From the NCBI GenBank assembly GCA_963726755.1, contig CAVSDB010000001.1:1054001-1118000 (forward strand): 64,000 bases of DNA. Reading direction: 5' to 3'. A program made the position numbers and the translations under genes. Shown here piece by piece: positions 1 through 7,881 of the stretch. The notes beneath the pieces are model-generated. The model had not been told where the DNA came from. It made no database searches and worked only from the letters and a program-made list of their open reading frames with translations. Position 1 is the stretch's first letter. The number at the start of each line of letters is the position of its first letter. The stretch is from DATKIY01 sp963726755 (GTDB taxonomy: Bacteria > Actinomycetota > Actinomycetes > JAHEKZ01).

Positions 1-1
1 G

Positions 2-406
2 ACTGACTACCGCGAGTTCGTGCTTCCGCACTCGCAACAGATCTTCGCGGGGCTCGCCGACCGCGACGTCCCACGTATCCACTTCGGTGTAAACACTGGT
101 GAGTTGCTGCCAGCGATGCGTGACGCTGGAGCCGACGTCGTGGGAGTCGACTACCGAATCCCACTCGACGCCGCTGCCCGACGAGTCGGTCCGTCTGTTG
201 CCCTCCAAGGCAACCTGGACCCTGCTGTGGTGTTCGCGTCGCCTGAATCGGTTGCTCTGCGAGTGGCCCAGGTGATGGCATCGGCGGCAGCGTTGCCAGG
301 GCATGTGTTCAATCTCGGCCACGGCGTGCTTCCGGAAAGCGACCCTGACGTACTCGCCAGGATCGTCGAACTCGTGCATTCCCACCACCAGCCAGAACGG
401 AACTAG
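2..406 (+). CDS. hemE: Uroporphyrinogen decarboxylase, C-terminal part
   Basis: This is the 3' part of the gene; the reading frame is open from base 2 and the start lies outside the window. HemE decarboxylates uroporphyrinogen III to coproporphyrinogen III in the cytoplasm. Visible family features are the TDYREFVLPHS segment, the INFGVNTGELL-like strand (here HFGVNTGELL), the QGNLDP motif and the FNLGHGVLP motif near the C-terminus. The stop is four bases before the start of hemY, so the two genes are co-transcribed. The identification is firm because QGNLDP and NLGHG are diagnostic of the family. Confidence 0.96.
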   Translation, partial: TDYREFVLPHSQQIFAGLADRDVPRIHFGVNTGELLPAMRDAGADVVGVDYRIPLDAAARRVGPSVALQGNLDPAVVFASPESVALRVAQVMASAAALPGHVFNLGHGVLPESDPDVLARIVELVHSHHQPERN

Positions 407-409
407 AAC

Positions 410-1825
410 GTGGCCCGGCCATCGGTTGTGGTCATCGGGGGAGGCGTCAGCGGGTTGAGTGCGGCGTACGCGCTGAGTTCACTCGCTCGACGCCACGAGA
501 CTCCGATGGACATCTCGATCCTTGAGGCCTCGCCCGTTGTCGGTGGCAAGTTGGCTACTCACGAGGTGGATGGCGTTCGGTTGGATGCGGGCGCAGAATC
601 AGTGCTTGCGCGACGTCCTGAAGCTGTTCAACTGATTGCCGACGTGGGTCTGGCCGACCAGCAGATGGGGCAAGCCGAATCCGGAGTCGGCGTGTTGGTC
701 AACGGGCAGTTGCACCAGCTACCCAAGCGTCAACTTCTGGGGATTCCCTTTGACTACGACGACGTCGCCAAGTCCGGGCTGCTAGATGGTGGCGGGTTAG
801 CGGACCTCAGGCGAGACGGGTCGATGCCGTCGTCCGGCACTGACCTTGCTGATATCAGCATCGGCGAGCTCGTCCGCAGTCGGATGGGACACCAGGTCCT
901 TGACCGGTTAGTCGAACCGCTGCTTGGCGGCGTCTACGCCGGACAAGCAGATCGAATCTCCGCGGACATGGCGGTGCCCGGACTTATCGGCGCCCTCGCC
1001 GAACAAGGGTCTCTCATGGCCGCGGTGGCAAGTCTGCGCGCGGCTGCGACTGATGACGGACCACTCTTCGTGTCGTTGCGCGGCGGACTGGGGAAGTTGC
1101 CACAGGCGATCGTGGATGCAACGCAGGCTCAAGTGCATACCTCTACCAAAGCTAGAAACATTGTCGCGGCGGGTGATCGCTGGCGAGTTGTCGCAGACTC
1201 CCCAGAAGGTCCACGCGAGTTCGCTGCGGATGCCGTGATTGTCAGTTGTCCTGCCGAGTCAGCCGCCTCGCTACTTTCTTACTTAGGCGTGGCTGGAGTC
1301 GCAAGCGCGCTTGCTGTGGAGTACGCGTCCGTTGCATTGGTGACCTACTTGTTTCGAGCTGGCGATTTGCCCGAGCTACCACCAGGCAGCGGATTTGTGG
1401 TTCCCCCTGGCAGCAGCCGGTTAGTTAAGGCAGCCACTTATGCGTCACAGAAGTGGTCATGGCTGCAGCAAGAACATCCAGAACTGGCGGTCGTTCGAGT
1501 GTCGATCGGACGGTTCGGCGACACTGGCTGGCGACGCGAGGACGCCGATCTGGCGGCCGCAGCGCTCAGGGAGTTCCACGACATAACCAAGACCGGAGCA
1601 GATCCAGTGGCTTTCAAGGTGCGGCACTGGGAACGCTCGCTGCCCCAGTACCGCGTCGGGCATCGTGCTCGAATCACCGAGTTGCGCGAACGTCTGACTG
1701 CGCTGCGTGGGTTGGAGATCTGTGGCGCGGCCTTGGACGGCGTAGGGGTCCCCGCGTGCATAGCTTCAGGGCAGGGGGCTGCGGGCCGGGTAGCCCAGGC
1801 GTTAGGTGTCGGGGACAATGACTGA
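410..1825 (+). CDS. hemY: Protoporphyrinogen/coproporphyrinogen oxidase
   Basis: This FAD enzyme of 471 residues oxidises coproporphyrinogen III to coproporphyrin III in the Gram-positive heme branch. The N-terminus has the dinucleotide-binding motif VVIGGGVSGLSAAYAL, followed by an acidic residue after the second strand (ILEAS) and the family segment GGKLATHEVDGVRLDAGAES. The C-terminus ends with a typical FAD-contacting stretch (ICGAALDGVGVPACIASG). It starts with GTG, four bases after hemE. Because hemQ follows directly, I infer a coproporphyrin-dependent role (CgoX) rather than protoporphyrinogen oxidation. Confidence 0.94.
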   Translation: MARPSVVVIGGGVSGLSAAYALSSLARRHETPMDISILEASPVVGGKLATHEVDGVRLDAGAESVLARRPEAVQLIADVGLADQQMGQAESGVGVLVNGQLHQLPKRQLLGIPFDYDDVAKSGLLDGGGLADLRRDGSMPSSGTDLADISIGELVRSRMGHQVLDRLVEPLLGGVYAGQADRISADMAVPGLIGALAEQGSLMAAVASLRAAATDDGPLFVSLRGGLGKLPQAIVDATQAQVHTSTKARNIVAAGDRWRVVADSPEGPREFAADAVIVSCPAESAASLLSYLGVAGVASALAVEYASVALVTYLFRAGDLPELPPGSGFVVPPGSSRLVKAATYASQKWSWLQQEHPELAVVRVSIGRFGDTGWRREDADLAAAALREFHDITKTGADPVAFKVRHWERSLPQYRVGHRARITELRERLTALRGLEICGAALDGVGVPACIASGQGAAGRVAQALGVGDND

Positions 1826-2573
1826 CGTGTCCAACGATTCCAGTTCTGATGCTGCTGCCTCTCCTGGCCCCGGAGGCAGAACGATTTCCGGCAAACAGGC
1901 GCGCGAACTCAATGACGTCATTCGCTATACGGCGTGGTCGGTCTTCCGCGTTCGGGAACCGATTGGTGACAACCACGCTGGTTTGGCGGCCGAAGTCGAT
2001 GAGTTGTTTGAGCAGTTAGCTGCCAAAGACACGATCGTTCGTGGCGTGTATGACGTCCAGGGTTTGCGAGCCGACGCGGATTTCATGATCTGGTGGCACG
2101 CCGAGACCAGCGACGCACTGCAGGACGCCTATGCGGACTTTCGACGCACTGCCCTCGGACGGCGTTGTGACGGGGTGTGGTCGCAGATGGCGCTGCATCG
2201 CCCCGCGGAGTTCAACAAGAGCCATGTCCCGGCATTCTTGGCCGACGAAGAGCCGCGCCGCTATGTCTGTGTCTACCCGTTCGTACGCTCGTTGGATTGG
2301 TACGTACTCCCGGACGAAGAACGACGCGCCATGCTTGCTGAACACGGCAAGATGGCTCGAGGGTTCGCGGATGTTCGGGCTAACACGGTTGCTGCGTTCG
2401 CCTTGGGTGACTACGAGTGGATGCTGGCGTTCGAGGCTGATGAACTCCATCGGATCGTCGACCTGATGCGTCATCTGCGTGCGTCCCAGGCGCGACTGCA
2501 TGTCCGTGAGGAGACCCCGTTCTACACCGGTCTACGCAGGCCGGTGTCTGAAATCGTCGCCAGCCTCGCCTGA
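1818..2573 (+). CDS. hemQ: Coproheme decarboxylase (chlorite dismutase-like)
   Basis: HemQ converts Fe-coproporphyrin III to heme b in the coproporphyrin-dependent pathway of Actinobacteria and Firmicutes. The sequence carries the family segments YPFVRSLDWY, with the tyrosine expected to be catalytic, and EHGKMARGFADVRANT, with the proximal histidine, followed by FALGDYEWMLAFE. I chose ATG 1818, which overlaps the hemY stop; a GTG at 1806 in the same frame would add four residues. The N-terminal 25 residues are a low-complexity Ser/Ala/Asp tail. Together hemE, hemY and hemQ form one heme operon; the ferrochelatase is not in the window. Confidence 0.94.
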   Translation: MTDVSNDSSSDAAASPGPGGRTISGKQARELNDVIRYTAWSVFRVREPIGDNHAGLAAEVDELFEQLAAKDTIVRGVYDVQGLRADADFMIWWHAETSDALQDAYADFRRTALGRRCDGVWSQMALHRPAEFNKSHVPAFLADEEPRRYVCVYPFVRSLDWYVLPDEERRAMLAEHGKMARGFADVRANTVAAFALGDYEWMLAFEADELHRIVDLMRHLRASQARLHVREETPFYTGLRRPVSEIVASLA

Positions 2574-2579
2574 GCGCGA

Positions 2580-2585
2580 TAGCCT
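2580..2585 (+). promoter_or_regulatory. Probable -10 box for leaderless DUF1269 gene
   Basis: TAGCCT lies exactly six bases before ATG 2592, and there is no purine-rich ribosome site before that ATG. This spacing puts the transcription start at or beside the A of the start codon. I see no clear -35 element. Confidence 0.5.
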
Positions 2586-2591
2586 GCCCGC

Positions 2592-3122
2592 ATGGCTAAT
2601 CCCGTCATCTTGTTGGGAAGTTACGACAACCGCCATCGAGCGGAATTGGACTACGAGGCGCTATCGACGCACCGTGCCGAGATCGAGGGTGAGCGGGCCT
2701 ATGCCGTCGCTCTCGTGGAGCGCAGTCCGAGCGGCAAGTCGAAGATCGTCAACCAGTTTGAACCTGACACCGAGTACAGCGCTATCGCCGGGACCGTCAT
2801 CGGCGGGTTGTTCGGCCTGATCTACCCGCCGATCATCTTGGTAACCGCTGCTGCCGGCCTTGGTGTCGCTCGTGCAACGGCGCACTTGTGGCACGGAGTT
2901 TCTCGCAAAGACGTCGCTGACATGGGCGAGGTGCTCGACGCAGGAGAAGGCGCAATCCTAGTTCTGGCTCGCAAGGAACCGACTGACCTAGCGGCGGTGC
3001 TGCCTCACGCAACCCATACCGTGCATCGCGTCATGACGCACAAGCACGAAGACATCGAAGAACTCGTTGCTGAACTCAAGCAGGCTCATGACCAGTCGGG
3101 GGATCCTGCGGTTCAAGCGTGA
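2592..3122 (+). CDS. DUF1269 family membrane protein
   Basis: This 176-residue protein matches the DUF1269 pattern: a short cytoplasmic alpha/beta N-terminus (GSYDNRHRAELDYEAL), a glycine-rich membrane hairpin around residues 62-95 (AIAGTVIGGLFGLIYPP followed by IILVTAAAGLGVA), and a C-terminal soluble domain with LDAGEGAILVLA. The family has no proven reaction and is often linked to stress. The gene seems to be transcribed alone from a leaderless promoter. Its last 47 bases overlap the end of the convergent msrB gene, so the two transcripts are antisense to each other there. Confidence 0.8.
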   Translation: MANPVILLGSYDNRHRAELDYEALSTHRAEIEGERAYAVALVERSPSGKSKIVNQFEPDTEYSAIAGTVIGGLFGLIYPPIILVTAAAGLGVARATAHLWHGVSRKDVADMGEVLDAGEGAILVLARKEPTDLAAVLPHATHTVHRVMTHKHEDIEELVAELKQAHDQSGDPAVQA

Positions 3123-3504
3123 TACTCACGCTATTGATGCACCATCGTTGATCGGTCGGATTGTCGTAGCCCTCGCCGGTGAAGACGTGGCCGAGGTGCG
3201 ACCCGCAATTGGCGCAGCGAGCTTCGGTTCGTACCTGACCTAACGAGCGGTCCTCGATGAGTTCAACGGCGTCGCCAGCCGTGGGCTGGTAGAACGAGGG
3301 CCAGCCACAGTGGCTGTCGAACTTAGTGTCAGAGCGGAAGAGGATTTGCTGGCACGCGCGACAGCGGTAGACGCCGGTCGTCTTGGTGTCCGTGTACTCG
3401 CCGGTGAACGGCCGTTCAGTGCCGGCTTGCCGTAGGACGGCGTACTCCTCGGGTGACAACTCGGCGCGCCATTGCTCATCTGTCTTGGTGACTGGATATT
3501 CCAT
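3076..3504 (-). CDS. msrB: Peptide-methionine (R)-S-oxide reductase
   Basis: MsrB reduces methionine-R-sulfoxide in oxidised proteins, with thioredoxin as electron donor. The 142-residue protein has the two zinc-binding CxxC pairs (CRAC and CANC), the GWPSFY segment and the catalytic cysteine in RWCINSVSI. It opens with the usual TDEQWRAELSPEEYAVLR helix. A TAGCGT box six bases before the ATG suggests a leaderless transcript. The 3' end overlaps the convergent DUF1269 gene. The identification is firm. Confidence 0.96.
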   Translation of the reverse strand: MEYPVTKTDEQWRAELSPEEYAVLRQAGTERPFTGEYTDTKTTGVYRCRACQQILFRSDTKFDSHCGWPSFYQPTAGDAVELIEDRSLGQVRTEARCANCGSHLGHVFTGEGYDNPTDQRWCINSVSITLEPQDPPTGHEPA

Positions 3505-3510
3505 GGCTCC

Positions 3511-3516
3511 ACGCTA
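3511..3516 (-). promoter_or_regulatory. Probable -10 box of msrB
   Basis: Read on the minus strand, TAGCGT is followed by six bases and then the msrB ATG at 3504. This is the same spacing seen at several other starts in the window and suggests leaderless transcription. A short GGAG also lies just before the ATG, so a normal ribosome site is not fully excluded. Confidence 0.4.
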
Positions 3517-3570
3517 CGTGGCCGCTAGGAACGTTGCCAGCCGACCTCCAGAGAATTGGCGACGGGATAC

Positions 3571-3576
3571 TAGTCT
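3571..3576 (+). promoter_or_regulatory. Probable -10 box of the Prim-PolC gene
   Basis: TAGTCT lies seven bases before GTG 3584. The spacing fits a leaderless transcript. A second TA-rich hexamer, GATACT, sits just upstream at 3565 and is an alternative. Confidence 0.4.
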
Positions 3577-3583
3577 CTGGTGA

Positions 3584-4627
3584 GTGGCATCTCCCCGCGT
3601 CGACGTGAGCGTCGGCGACCAAACGGTCTCACTGTCCAACCCTGGCAAGCCCTACTTTCCCGCGCTCGGCGAAGCCGGAACCAAACTCACGATGGCCAAC
3701 TACTACGCATCAGTGGGCGAGACCATGATGCGAGCGCTATATCGCCGCCCGACGTATCTGCAGCGGTATCCAGACGGCATCGAGGGTGAGGAGATTTACC
3801 AAAAGCGAATTCCACCGAAGGCACCTGACTTTCTTGAGCGCGTCAGGATCCAATTCCCCGGGGGCCGTAGTGCTGATGCCCTGCTGCCTACGCACCCGGT
3901 TGACCTGTTGTGGGCTGCGCAGTACGGCACGGTGACGTTCCACCCGTGGCCGGCCCGCGGCGACGACCTCGAGCATCCGGATCTGCTTCGCATCGACCTC
4001 GACCCGCAACCGGGAACGACCTTTGTTGACGCTGCACGGGTCGCAGTCGATGTGCTCCATCCGATGCTGGGTCGCGTTGGCTTGACTGGGTATCCCAAGA
4101 CGTCCGGGAGTCGCGGCCTCCACGTCGACGTCCCGATCGAACGCAAGTGGACCTTCGGTCAGTGTCGTCGCGCGGTGCTTGCGCTGGCGCGCGAGATGGA
4201 ACGAGTGGCGCCGGACGCCGTGACGTCAGCCTGGTGGAAGGAAGAGCGAGGCGAACGAATCTTCATCGACTTCAACCAGATGTTGTCCGATCGAACTATT
4301 GCGGCGGCCTACAGCGTTCGACCGCGACCGACCGGAACGGTCTCAACTCCACTTGCTTGGGACGAGGTGGCGGACGCAGACCCGCTCGACTTCACGATGG
4401 CGACCGTCCCCGATCGCCTAGACACGATCGGCGATCTGCAGCAGACGATGCACGATCACGCCGGGTCGTTGGACGAACTCATTGCGTGGGTGGCACGAGA
4501 TGAGGAGCGGGGACTAGGAGAAACCAACTACCCGCCCAACTACCCGAAGATGCCAGGGGAGCCTCCCCGAGTGCAGCCGAGCAAGAAGAACGCGGAGAAC
4601 TGGGAAGAACCATCTGGTGACGCGTGA
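3584..4627 (+). CDS. Stand-alone LigD-type primase-polymerase (Prim-PolC)
   Basis: This archaeo-eukaryotic-primase-like polymerase has 347 residues, close to mycobacterial Prim-PolC and to the polymerase domain of LigD. It has the catalytic pair in RIDLDP, the nucleotide-binding TSGSRGLHV motif and the third carboxylate in IFIDFNQM, so the active site is intact. No ligase or nuclease domain is attached. Prim-PolC fills short gaps, with a preference for ribonucleotides, during excision repair and works with DNA ligase C. A LigC gene lies about 2.2 kb away on the other strand, which supports that role. No Ku gene is visible. The start is GTG with a TAGTCT box seven bases before it. Confidence 0.9.
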   Translation: MASPRVDVSVGDQTVSLSNPGKPYFPALGEAGTKLTMANYYASVGETMMRALYRRPTYLQRYPDGIEGEEIYQKRIPPKAPDFLERVRIQFPGGRSADALLPTHPVDLLWAAQYGTVTFHPWPARGDDLEHPDLLRIDLDPQPGTTFVDAARVAVDVLHPMLGRVGLTGYPKTSGSRGLHVDVPIERKWTFGQCRRAVLALAREMERVAPDAVTSAWWKEERGERIFIDFNQMLSDRTIAAAYSVRPRPTGTVSTPLAWDEVADADPLDFTMATVPDRLDTIGDLQQTMHDHAGSLDELIAWVARDEERGLGETNYPPNYPKMPGEPPRVQPSKKNAENWEEPSGDA

Positions 4628-4650
4628 CGATTAGTTCGTGTCAGGCGCAG

Positions 4651-4929
4651 TCATGACTCGGAATCATGGACCCGGGGCTTGATCACTGAAAAGACAGACG
4701 ACTTAAGAGCGAGACTGACTAAGAGCAAGACGGTGCCGATCAGTATGTAGGTAGCACCCTGGGACATCAGCAGTTCGTTGCGCACTCCGCACGTGTTGCC
4801 GTGGTACGCACAGTCCTGGTGGCCGTAGATGAGCAACACCGTTCCAGCCACCGCGCTGATCACCCCGAGGATGAGGAGCAACAGGCCAACGGTCTGATAA
4901 GCGATCGCTCTCACGTCTTCGTTAGTCAT
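4651..4929 (-). CDS. Small membrane protein, two transmembrane segments
   Basis: This 92-residue protein has two hydrophobic helices, about residues 10-32 (TVGLLLLILGVISAVAGTVL) and 62-80 (YILIGTVLLLVSLAL), joined by a loop with two cysteines (HQDCAYHGNTCG) that could form a disulfide outside the cell. I do not recognise the family. I chose ATG 4929 because TACAGT lies six bases before it, which is the leaderless spacing seen elsewhere here; ATG 4950 would add seven residues (MTDYSSG). It is convergent with the Prim-PolC gene and divergent from the secreted nuclease. Confidence 0.55.
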   Translation of the reverse strand: MTNEDVRAIAYQTVGLLLLILGVISAVAGTVLLIYGHQDCAYHGNTCGVRNELLMSQGATYILIGTVLLLVSLALKSSVFSVIKPRVHDSES

Positions 4930-4935
4930 GCCGGA

Positions 4936-4941
4936 ACTGTA
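4936..4941 (-). promoter_or_regulatory. Probable -10 box of the small membrane protein gene
   Basis: On the minus strand TACAGT is followed by six bases and then ATG 4929. If this is the promoter, the upstream ATG 4950 cannot be the start, because it would lie 5' of the transcript. Confidence 0.4.
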
Positions 4942-4970
4942 GTCAGTCATACTGGAACTCGGGAGCGACG

Positions 4971-5927
4971 ATGCAGCGTGTGGCGGTCGTAGGTCTGGGG
5001 GTATACCTGGCGACCGCGGGGATGGTTACCGCGTGCGACTCCACCTCCGTTCCGCAAGCATCATTTGCTCCGACCTCGCCTACTCCCGTAGCAAGTTCGC
5101 ACAAGTCAGGTTCAACCAATACCAATCACCCACACGCAACGTTTCGAAATGCGCGCCGTAGCGATGCCCTTGTTCTGCTCCGGCGACTGCGAATAGCTGA
5201 TGAAACCAATGCTGGCTACCAACGTGATGAGTTCGCCGGCTGGCTTGACACCGATGGCGACGGCTGCGACACCCGTAACGAAGTATTGATCAGCGAGTCG
5301 CGCAAGAAGGTCACCACAGGATCTGGCTGTGACCTGACTGGTGGACGGTGGTTCTCGGCCTATGACGGGCAGGTGTTCACCGATTCATCCGGACTCGACA
5401 TCGATCACATGGTGCCGCTGGCCGAGGCGTGGGGTTCCGGGGCGAACGGGTGGACGGCGGCCACTCGCGACCAGTATTCAAACGACTTGGGCTTTCCCTA
5501 CTCGTTGCGGGCGGTGAGTGCCTCGTCGAACCGGTCGAAGTCTGATCGCGATCCTGCCGAATGGCTGCCGCCTCGCCAACAGTTCCAGTGCTCGTACGTC
5601 AAGGAGTTCGTCGCAGTTAAGTACCGCTGGCACCTGCGAGTCGATGCGGGTGAGCGCGCAGCCCTGCGAAGCACGATCAAGGGCTGTCAGGACCGCAGCA
5701 TCCTGACCCCCACACGCGCACATATTGAGCGCACGACTCCGGGAGGCGGAGGCGGGAGCGGTGGGGGAGGTGGTGGGAGCAACTGCAGCCCGCACTACTC
5801 AGGGGCATGCATCCCGATCCGCGACGACGTGGACTGCTCACAGATTCCCGACCGGAACTTCCACGTGGTGGACGAGGATGTCTACGGGCTGGACGGCGAC
5901 GGTAACGGTGTCGCATGCGAGACGTAG
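4971..5927 (+). CDS. Secreted lipoprotein nuclease: HNH (DUF1524-like) plus Excalibur domain
   Basis: The 318-residue product begins with a lipoprotein signal ending in GMVTAC, so it is probably exported and anchored by the cysteine. A middle domain at about residues 60-235 has the HNH/GmrSD C-terminal pattern: LDIDHMVPLAEAW, a tryptophan and tyrosine-bearing helix, then AVSASSNRSKSDRDPAEWLPP. A Gly/Ser linker at about 255-270 leads to a C-terminal Excalibur calcium-binding domain ending DGDGNGVACE. The likely role is cleavage of nucleic acid outside the cell, for nutrition or DNA turnover; the substrate is inferred. GGAG before ATG 4971 is a fitting ribosome site. The gene ends two bases after the start of a promoter-like box used by the next gene. 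Confidence 0.85.
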   Translation: MQRVAVVGLGVYLATAGMVTACDSTSVPQASFAPTSPTPVASSHKSGSTNTNHPHATFRNARRSDALVLLRRLRIADETNAGYQRDEFAGWLDTDGDGCDTRNEVLISESRKKVTTGSGCDLTGGRWFSAYDGQVFTDSSGLDIDHMVPLAEAWGSGANGWTAATRDQYSNDLGFPYSLRAVSASSNRSKSDRDPAEWLPPRQQFQCSYVKEFVAVKYRWHLRVDAGERAALRSTIKGCQDRSILTPTRAHIERTTPGGGGGSGGGGGGSNCSPHYSGACIPIRDDVDCSQIPDRNFHVVDEDVYGLDGDGNGVACET

Positions 5928-5930
5928 TTT
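5925..5930 (+). promoter_or_regulatory. Probable -10 box for the mini-ORF/mmcQ transcript
   Basis: TAGTTT overlaps the stop codon of the nuclease gene and lies seven bases before ATG 5938. That places the start of a leaderless RNA at the first base of a six-codon ORF that runs into mmcQ. Confidence 0.35.
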
Positions 5931-5937
5931 TCTCCTC

Positions 5938-5958
5938 ATGACAGGCGCCGACTCATGA
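5938..5958 (+). CDS. Six-codon upstream ORF coupled to mmcQ
   Basis: ATG 5938 opens a mini-ORF coding MTGADS whose TGA stop overlaps the ATG of mmcQ (ATGA). No ribosome site precedes mmcQ itself. The most economical reading is that ribosomes load on the leaderless mini-ORF and reinitiate at mmcQ. This is inference from spacing and overlap only. Confidence 0.3.
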   Translation: MTGADS

Positions 5959-6296
5959 CCACCATCGACGCAGTTCGCGCGGTGGCCCTGACGTTGCCGA
6001 GGAGCTACGAGGTACTCGTTCGCGATCGGGTGAAGTTCCGCGTCGGACAACTGGTGTACCTGGCATTTTCGCGGGACGAGCAGATGATGGGGTTTGGCTT
6101 TCCCAAAGAGGAACGGTTGGGACTCATCGAGGCCGAGCCGGACAAGTTCCTCATGCCAAAGCCACGCGACGAGCGGTACAACTGGGTGGTCGTCCGGCTG
6201 AACGCAATCGACGACACCGAGATGCGCGAACTGGTGATTGACGCCTGGCGCATGGTCGTGCCGAAGAAGGTGGCCAGGGAGCACTTGGGGGACTGA
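5955..6296 (+). CDS. MmcQ/YjbR family protein
   Basis: This 113-residue protein belongs to the MmcQ/YjbR family, with a double-wing DNA-binding-like fold. It shows the family order of an N-terminal helix (VRAVALTLPRSYE), a beta meander (VKFRVGQLVYLAFSRD), a lysine-rich turn and a C-terminal WVVVRLNAIDDTEMRELVIDAW helix ending in VPKKV. The biochemical role is not established for the family. It may be translated by coupling to the mini-ORF before it. It sits among repair-type genes, but that does not prove a repair role. Confidence 0.8.
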   Translation: MTTIDAVRAVALTLPRSYEVLVRDRVKFRVGQLVYLAFSRDEQMMGFGFPKEERLGLIEAEPDKFLMPKPRDERYNWVVVRLNAIDDTEMRELVIDAWRMVVPKKVAREHLGD

Positions 6297-6311
6297 GTCA
6301 GGAACTGGTGG

Positions 6312-6797
6312 CTAACTGATGACTTCGTCGGTACCGGCGATGAAGTGCAGCAATGGCCGATCGAGTTTGCGACGCAACTGACTGCCCCAGTCCCGACGGA
6401 GTACGTCGCTGATCAAGTGGGGCTCGGTGATGACGATGACCTCGTCGACATCTCGCTCTTGCGCTAAAGCCGCGGTCGCCTCGACGGGGTGATCAGGCAC
6501 CAGTGACCCAGTGGCGGTGGCTCCCGCGTCGATCAAGAGTTGCACAGAGGCGTCGAGTCGTCGCTGCGCTTCGCGTGCACGCTCGGCAGGGCCGGGCTGC
6601 TTGCCATCAACGTCTCGCCCGAGTTCTGCCATATCGGTGCGCGTCAAGTCGTCGACAACCTGATCCAACGTGGACTGGTCAGTGCCCGACGGAACCACGA
6701 CATGTGCCTGGACGGGATCTGGGGCGTGCAACTCCAGGACGCGGTCGACGTCGTGCTGGGTCAGGGCTTCCTCGGTGAGGATCAGCATGCTGGTCAC
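6312..6797 (-). CDS. Universal-stress-like protein
   Basis: The product has about 161 residues from GTG 6797, or 158 from ATG 6788. It has a Rossmann-like layout: an N-terminal strand LILTEEAL, strand AHVVVPSG, a charged helical region, strand GATATGSLV, then DEVIVITEPHLISDVLRRDWGSQLRRKL and a final strand PLLHFIAG. This resembles small actinobacterial universal-stress or flavoprotein-like folds, but I see no clear ATP-binding motif. It is the last gene of the minus-strand sulfur/LigC operon, starting four bases after the ligC stop, with AGGA in the end of ligC as a possible ribosome site. The family assignment is tentative. Confidence 0.6.
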   Translation of the reverse strand: MTSMLILTEEALTQHDVDRVLELHAPDPVQAHVVVPSGTDQSTLDQVVDDLTRTDMAELGRDVDGKQPGPAERAREAQRRLDASVQLLIDAGATATGSLVPDHPVEATAALAQERDVDEVIVITEPHLISDVLRRDWGSQLRRKLDRPLLHFIAGTDEVIS

Positions 6798-6801
6798 GGG
6801 A

Positions 6802-7881
6802 TCATCCTGCCTTACCCGGTTGCAGCACATCCGCGAGGTCATACGCGACAGGTTGGTCGAGCTGATCGTAGGTACAGGATTCCGGTTCGCGATCTGGTCG
6901 CCATCGCAGAAATCGTCCCGAGTGCCGCAGCCTGTTGCCTTGCAATTGGTCGTAGGCGACTTCGACGACTCGTTCTGGACGTAGCGGCACGTACGTGAGG
7001 TTCTTCTTGGCATTCCAGCGATTGACCGCCCCGGGGACGCGGGTACCTTCGGCGTTGGCACCCTCGGGGTCCCAAGGGTGCCCGGAGAGATCGGTGACTA
7101 GGGGAGCCAACTCTTCGACCAGTTCACGACGACGCGCCATTGTGAAGGCGGACGTCACGCCAATGTGGTGGAGCCGTCCCGTGTCGTCGTACAGGCCAAG
7201 CAGCAACGAGCCAACCACGTCACCGGATTTGTGCACTCGGTATCCAGCGAGGACGCAGTCGGCGGTGCGTTCGTGTTTGATTTTCACCAGCGTTCGCTTA
7301 CCGGGCTGGTAACCGTCTGCGAGCGGCTTAGCCATCACCCCGTCGAGTCCGGCACCTTCGAATTGCGAGAACCACCGGTTGGCTTCGTCGAGGTCAGTGG
7401 TGGCTGGTGTGACGTGGAAAGGGACGCCAGCCTTAGCCAACGCCGTGACGAGTTGAGCGCGCCGGTCTGCGAAGGGCTGGTGCGAGAGGTCGTTGGTTCC
7501 CTCGGCGAGCAAGTCGAACGCTACGTAGCTCGCTGGCGTCTCGACAGCCAGCATCTGGACCCGCGAGTCGGCTGGATGAATGCGCTGTTGTAGGGCGTCA
7601 AAGTCGAGGCGGTCAGTTGCAGCGATGACGAGTTCGCCGTCGAGGATTACCGCCGGCGGCAGTTGTTGCCGGGCCGCTTCGACAATCTCGGGGAAGTATC
7701 GCGTGATGGACTCCGATCGTCCCGCGAGTTCGACCTCGTCACCATCCTTGAAGAGGATGCAGCGGAACCCGTCCCACTTCGGTTCGAATTGCAGACCGCC
7801 CGGTACGGAATCCGGATCGGGGATGCTGCTCGACGACTTGGCAAGCATCGGCGCGATCGGTGGGGACAGCGGGAGAGTCAT
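6802..7881 (-). CDS. ligC: ATP-dependent DNA ligase C
   Basis: This 359-residue ligase seals nicks with ATP. It has the nucleotidyl-transfer motif EPKWDGFR with the adenylated lysine, motif III-like YVAFDLLA, motif IV GLDGVMAKP and motif V TLVKIKHERTADCVLAGY, followed by an OB-fold ending LRPERVVEVAYDQLQGNRLRH. There is no N-terminal DNA-binding extension and no LigD polymerase or nuclease domain, which matches LigC. In mycobacteria LigC works with Prim-PolC in excision repair, and a Prim-PolC gene lies close by at 3584. The ATG overlaps the stop of the RibD-like gene (ATGA), so LigC is embedded in the sulfur operon. Confidence 0.93.
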   Translation of the reverse strand: MTLPLSPPIAPMLAKSSSSIPDPDSVPGGLQFEPKWDGFRCILFKDGDEVELAGRSESITRYFPEIVEAARQQLPPAVILDGELVIAATDRLDFDALQQRIHPADSRVQMLAVETPASYVAFDLLAEGTNDLSHQPFADRRAQLVTALAKAGVPFHVTPATTDLDEANRWFSQFEGAGLDGVMAKPLADGYQPGKRTLVKIKHERTADCVLAGYRVHKSGDVVGSLLLGLYDDTGRLHHIGVTSAFTMARRRELVEELAPLVTDLSGHPWDPEGANAEGTRVPGAVNRWNAKKNLTYVPLRPERVVEVAYDQLQGNRLRHSGRFLRWRPDREPESCTYDQLDQPVAYDLADVLQPGKAG

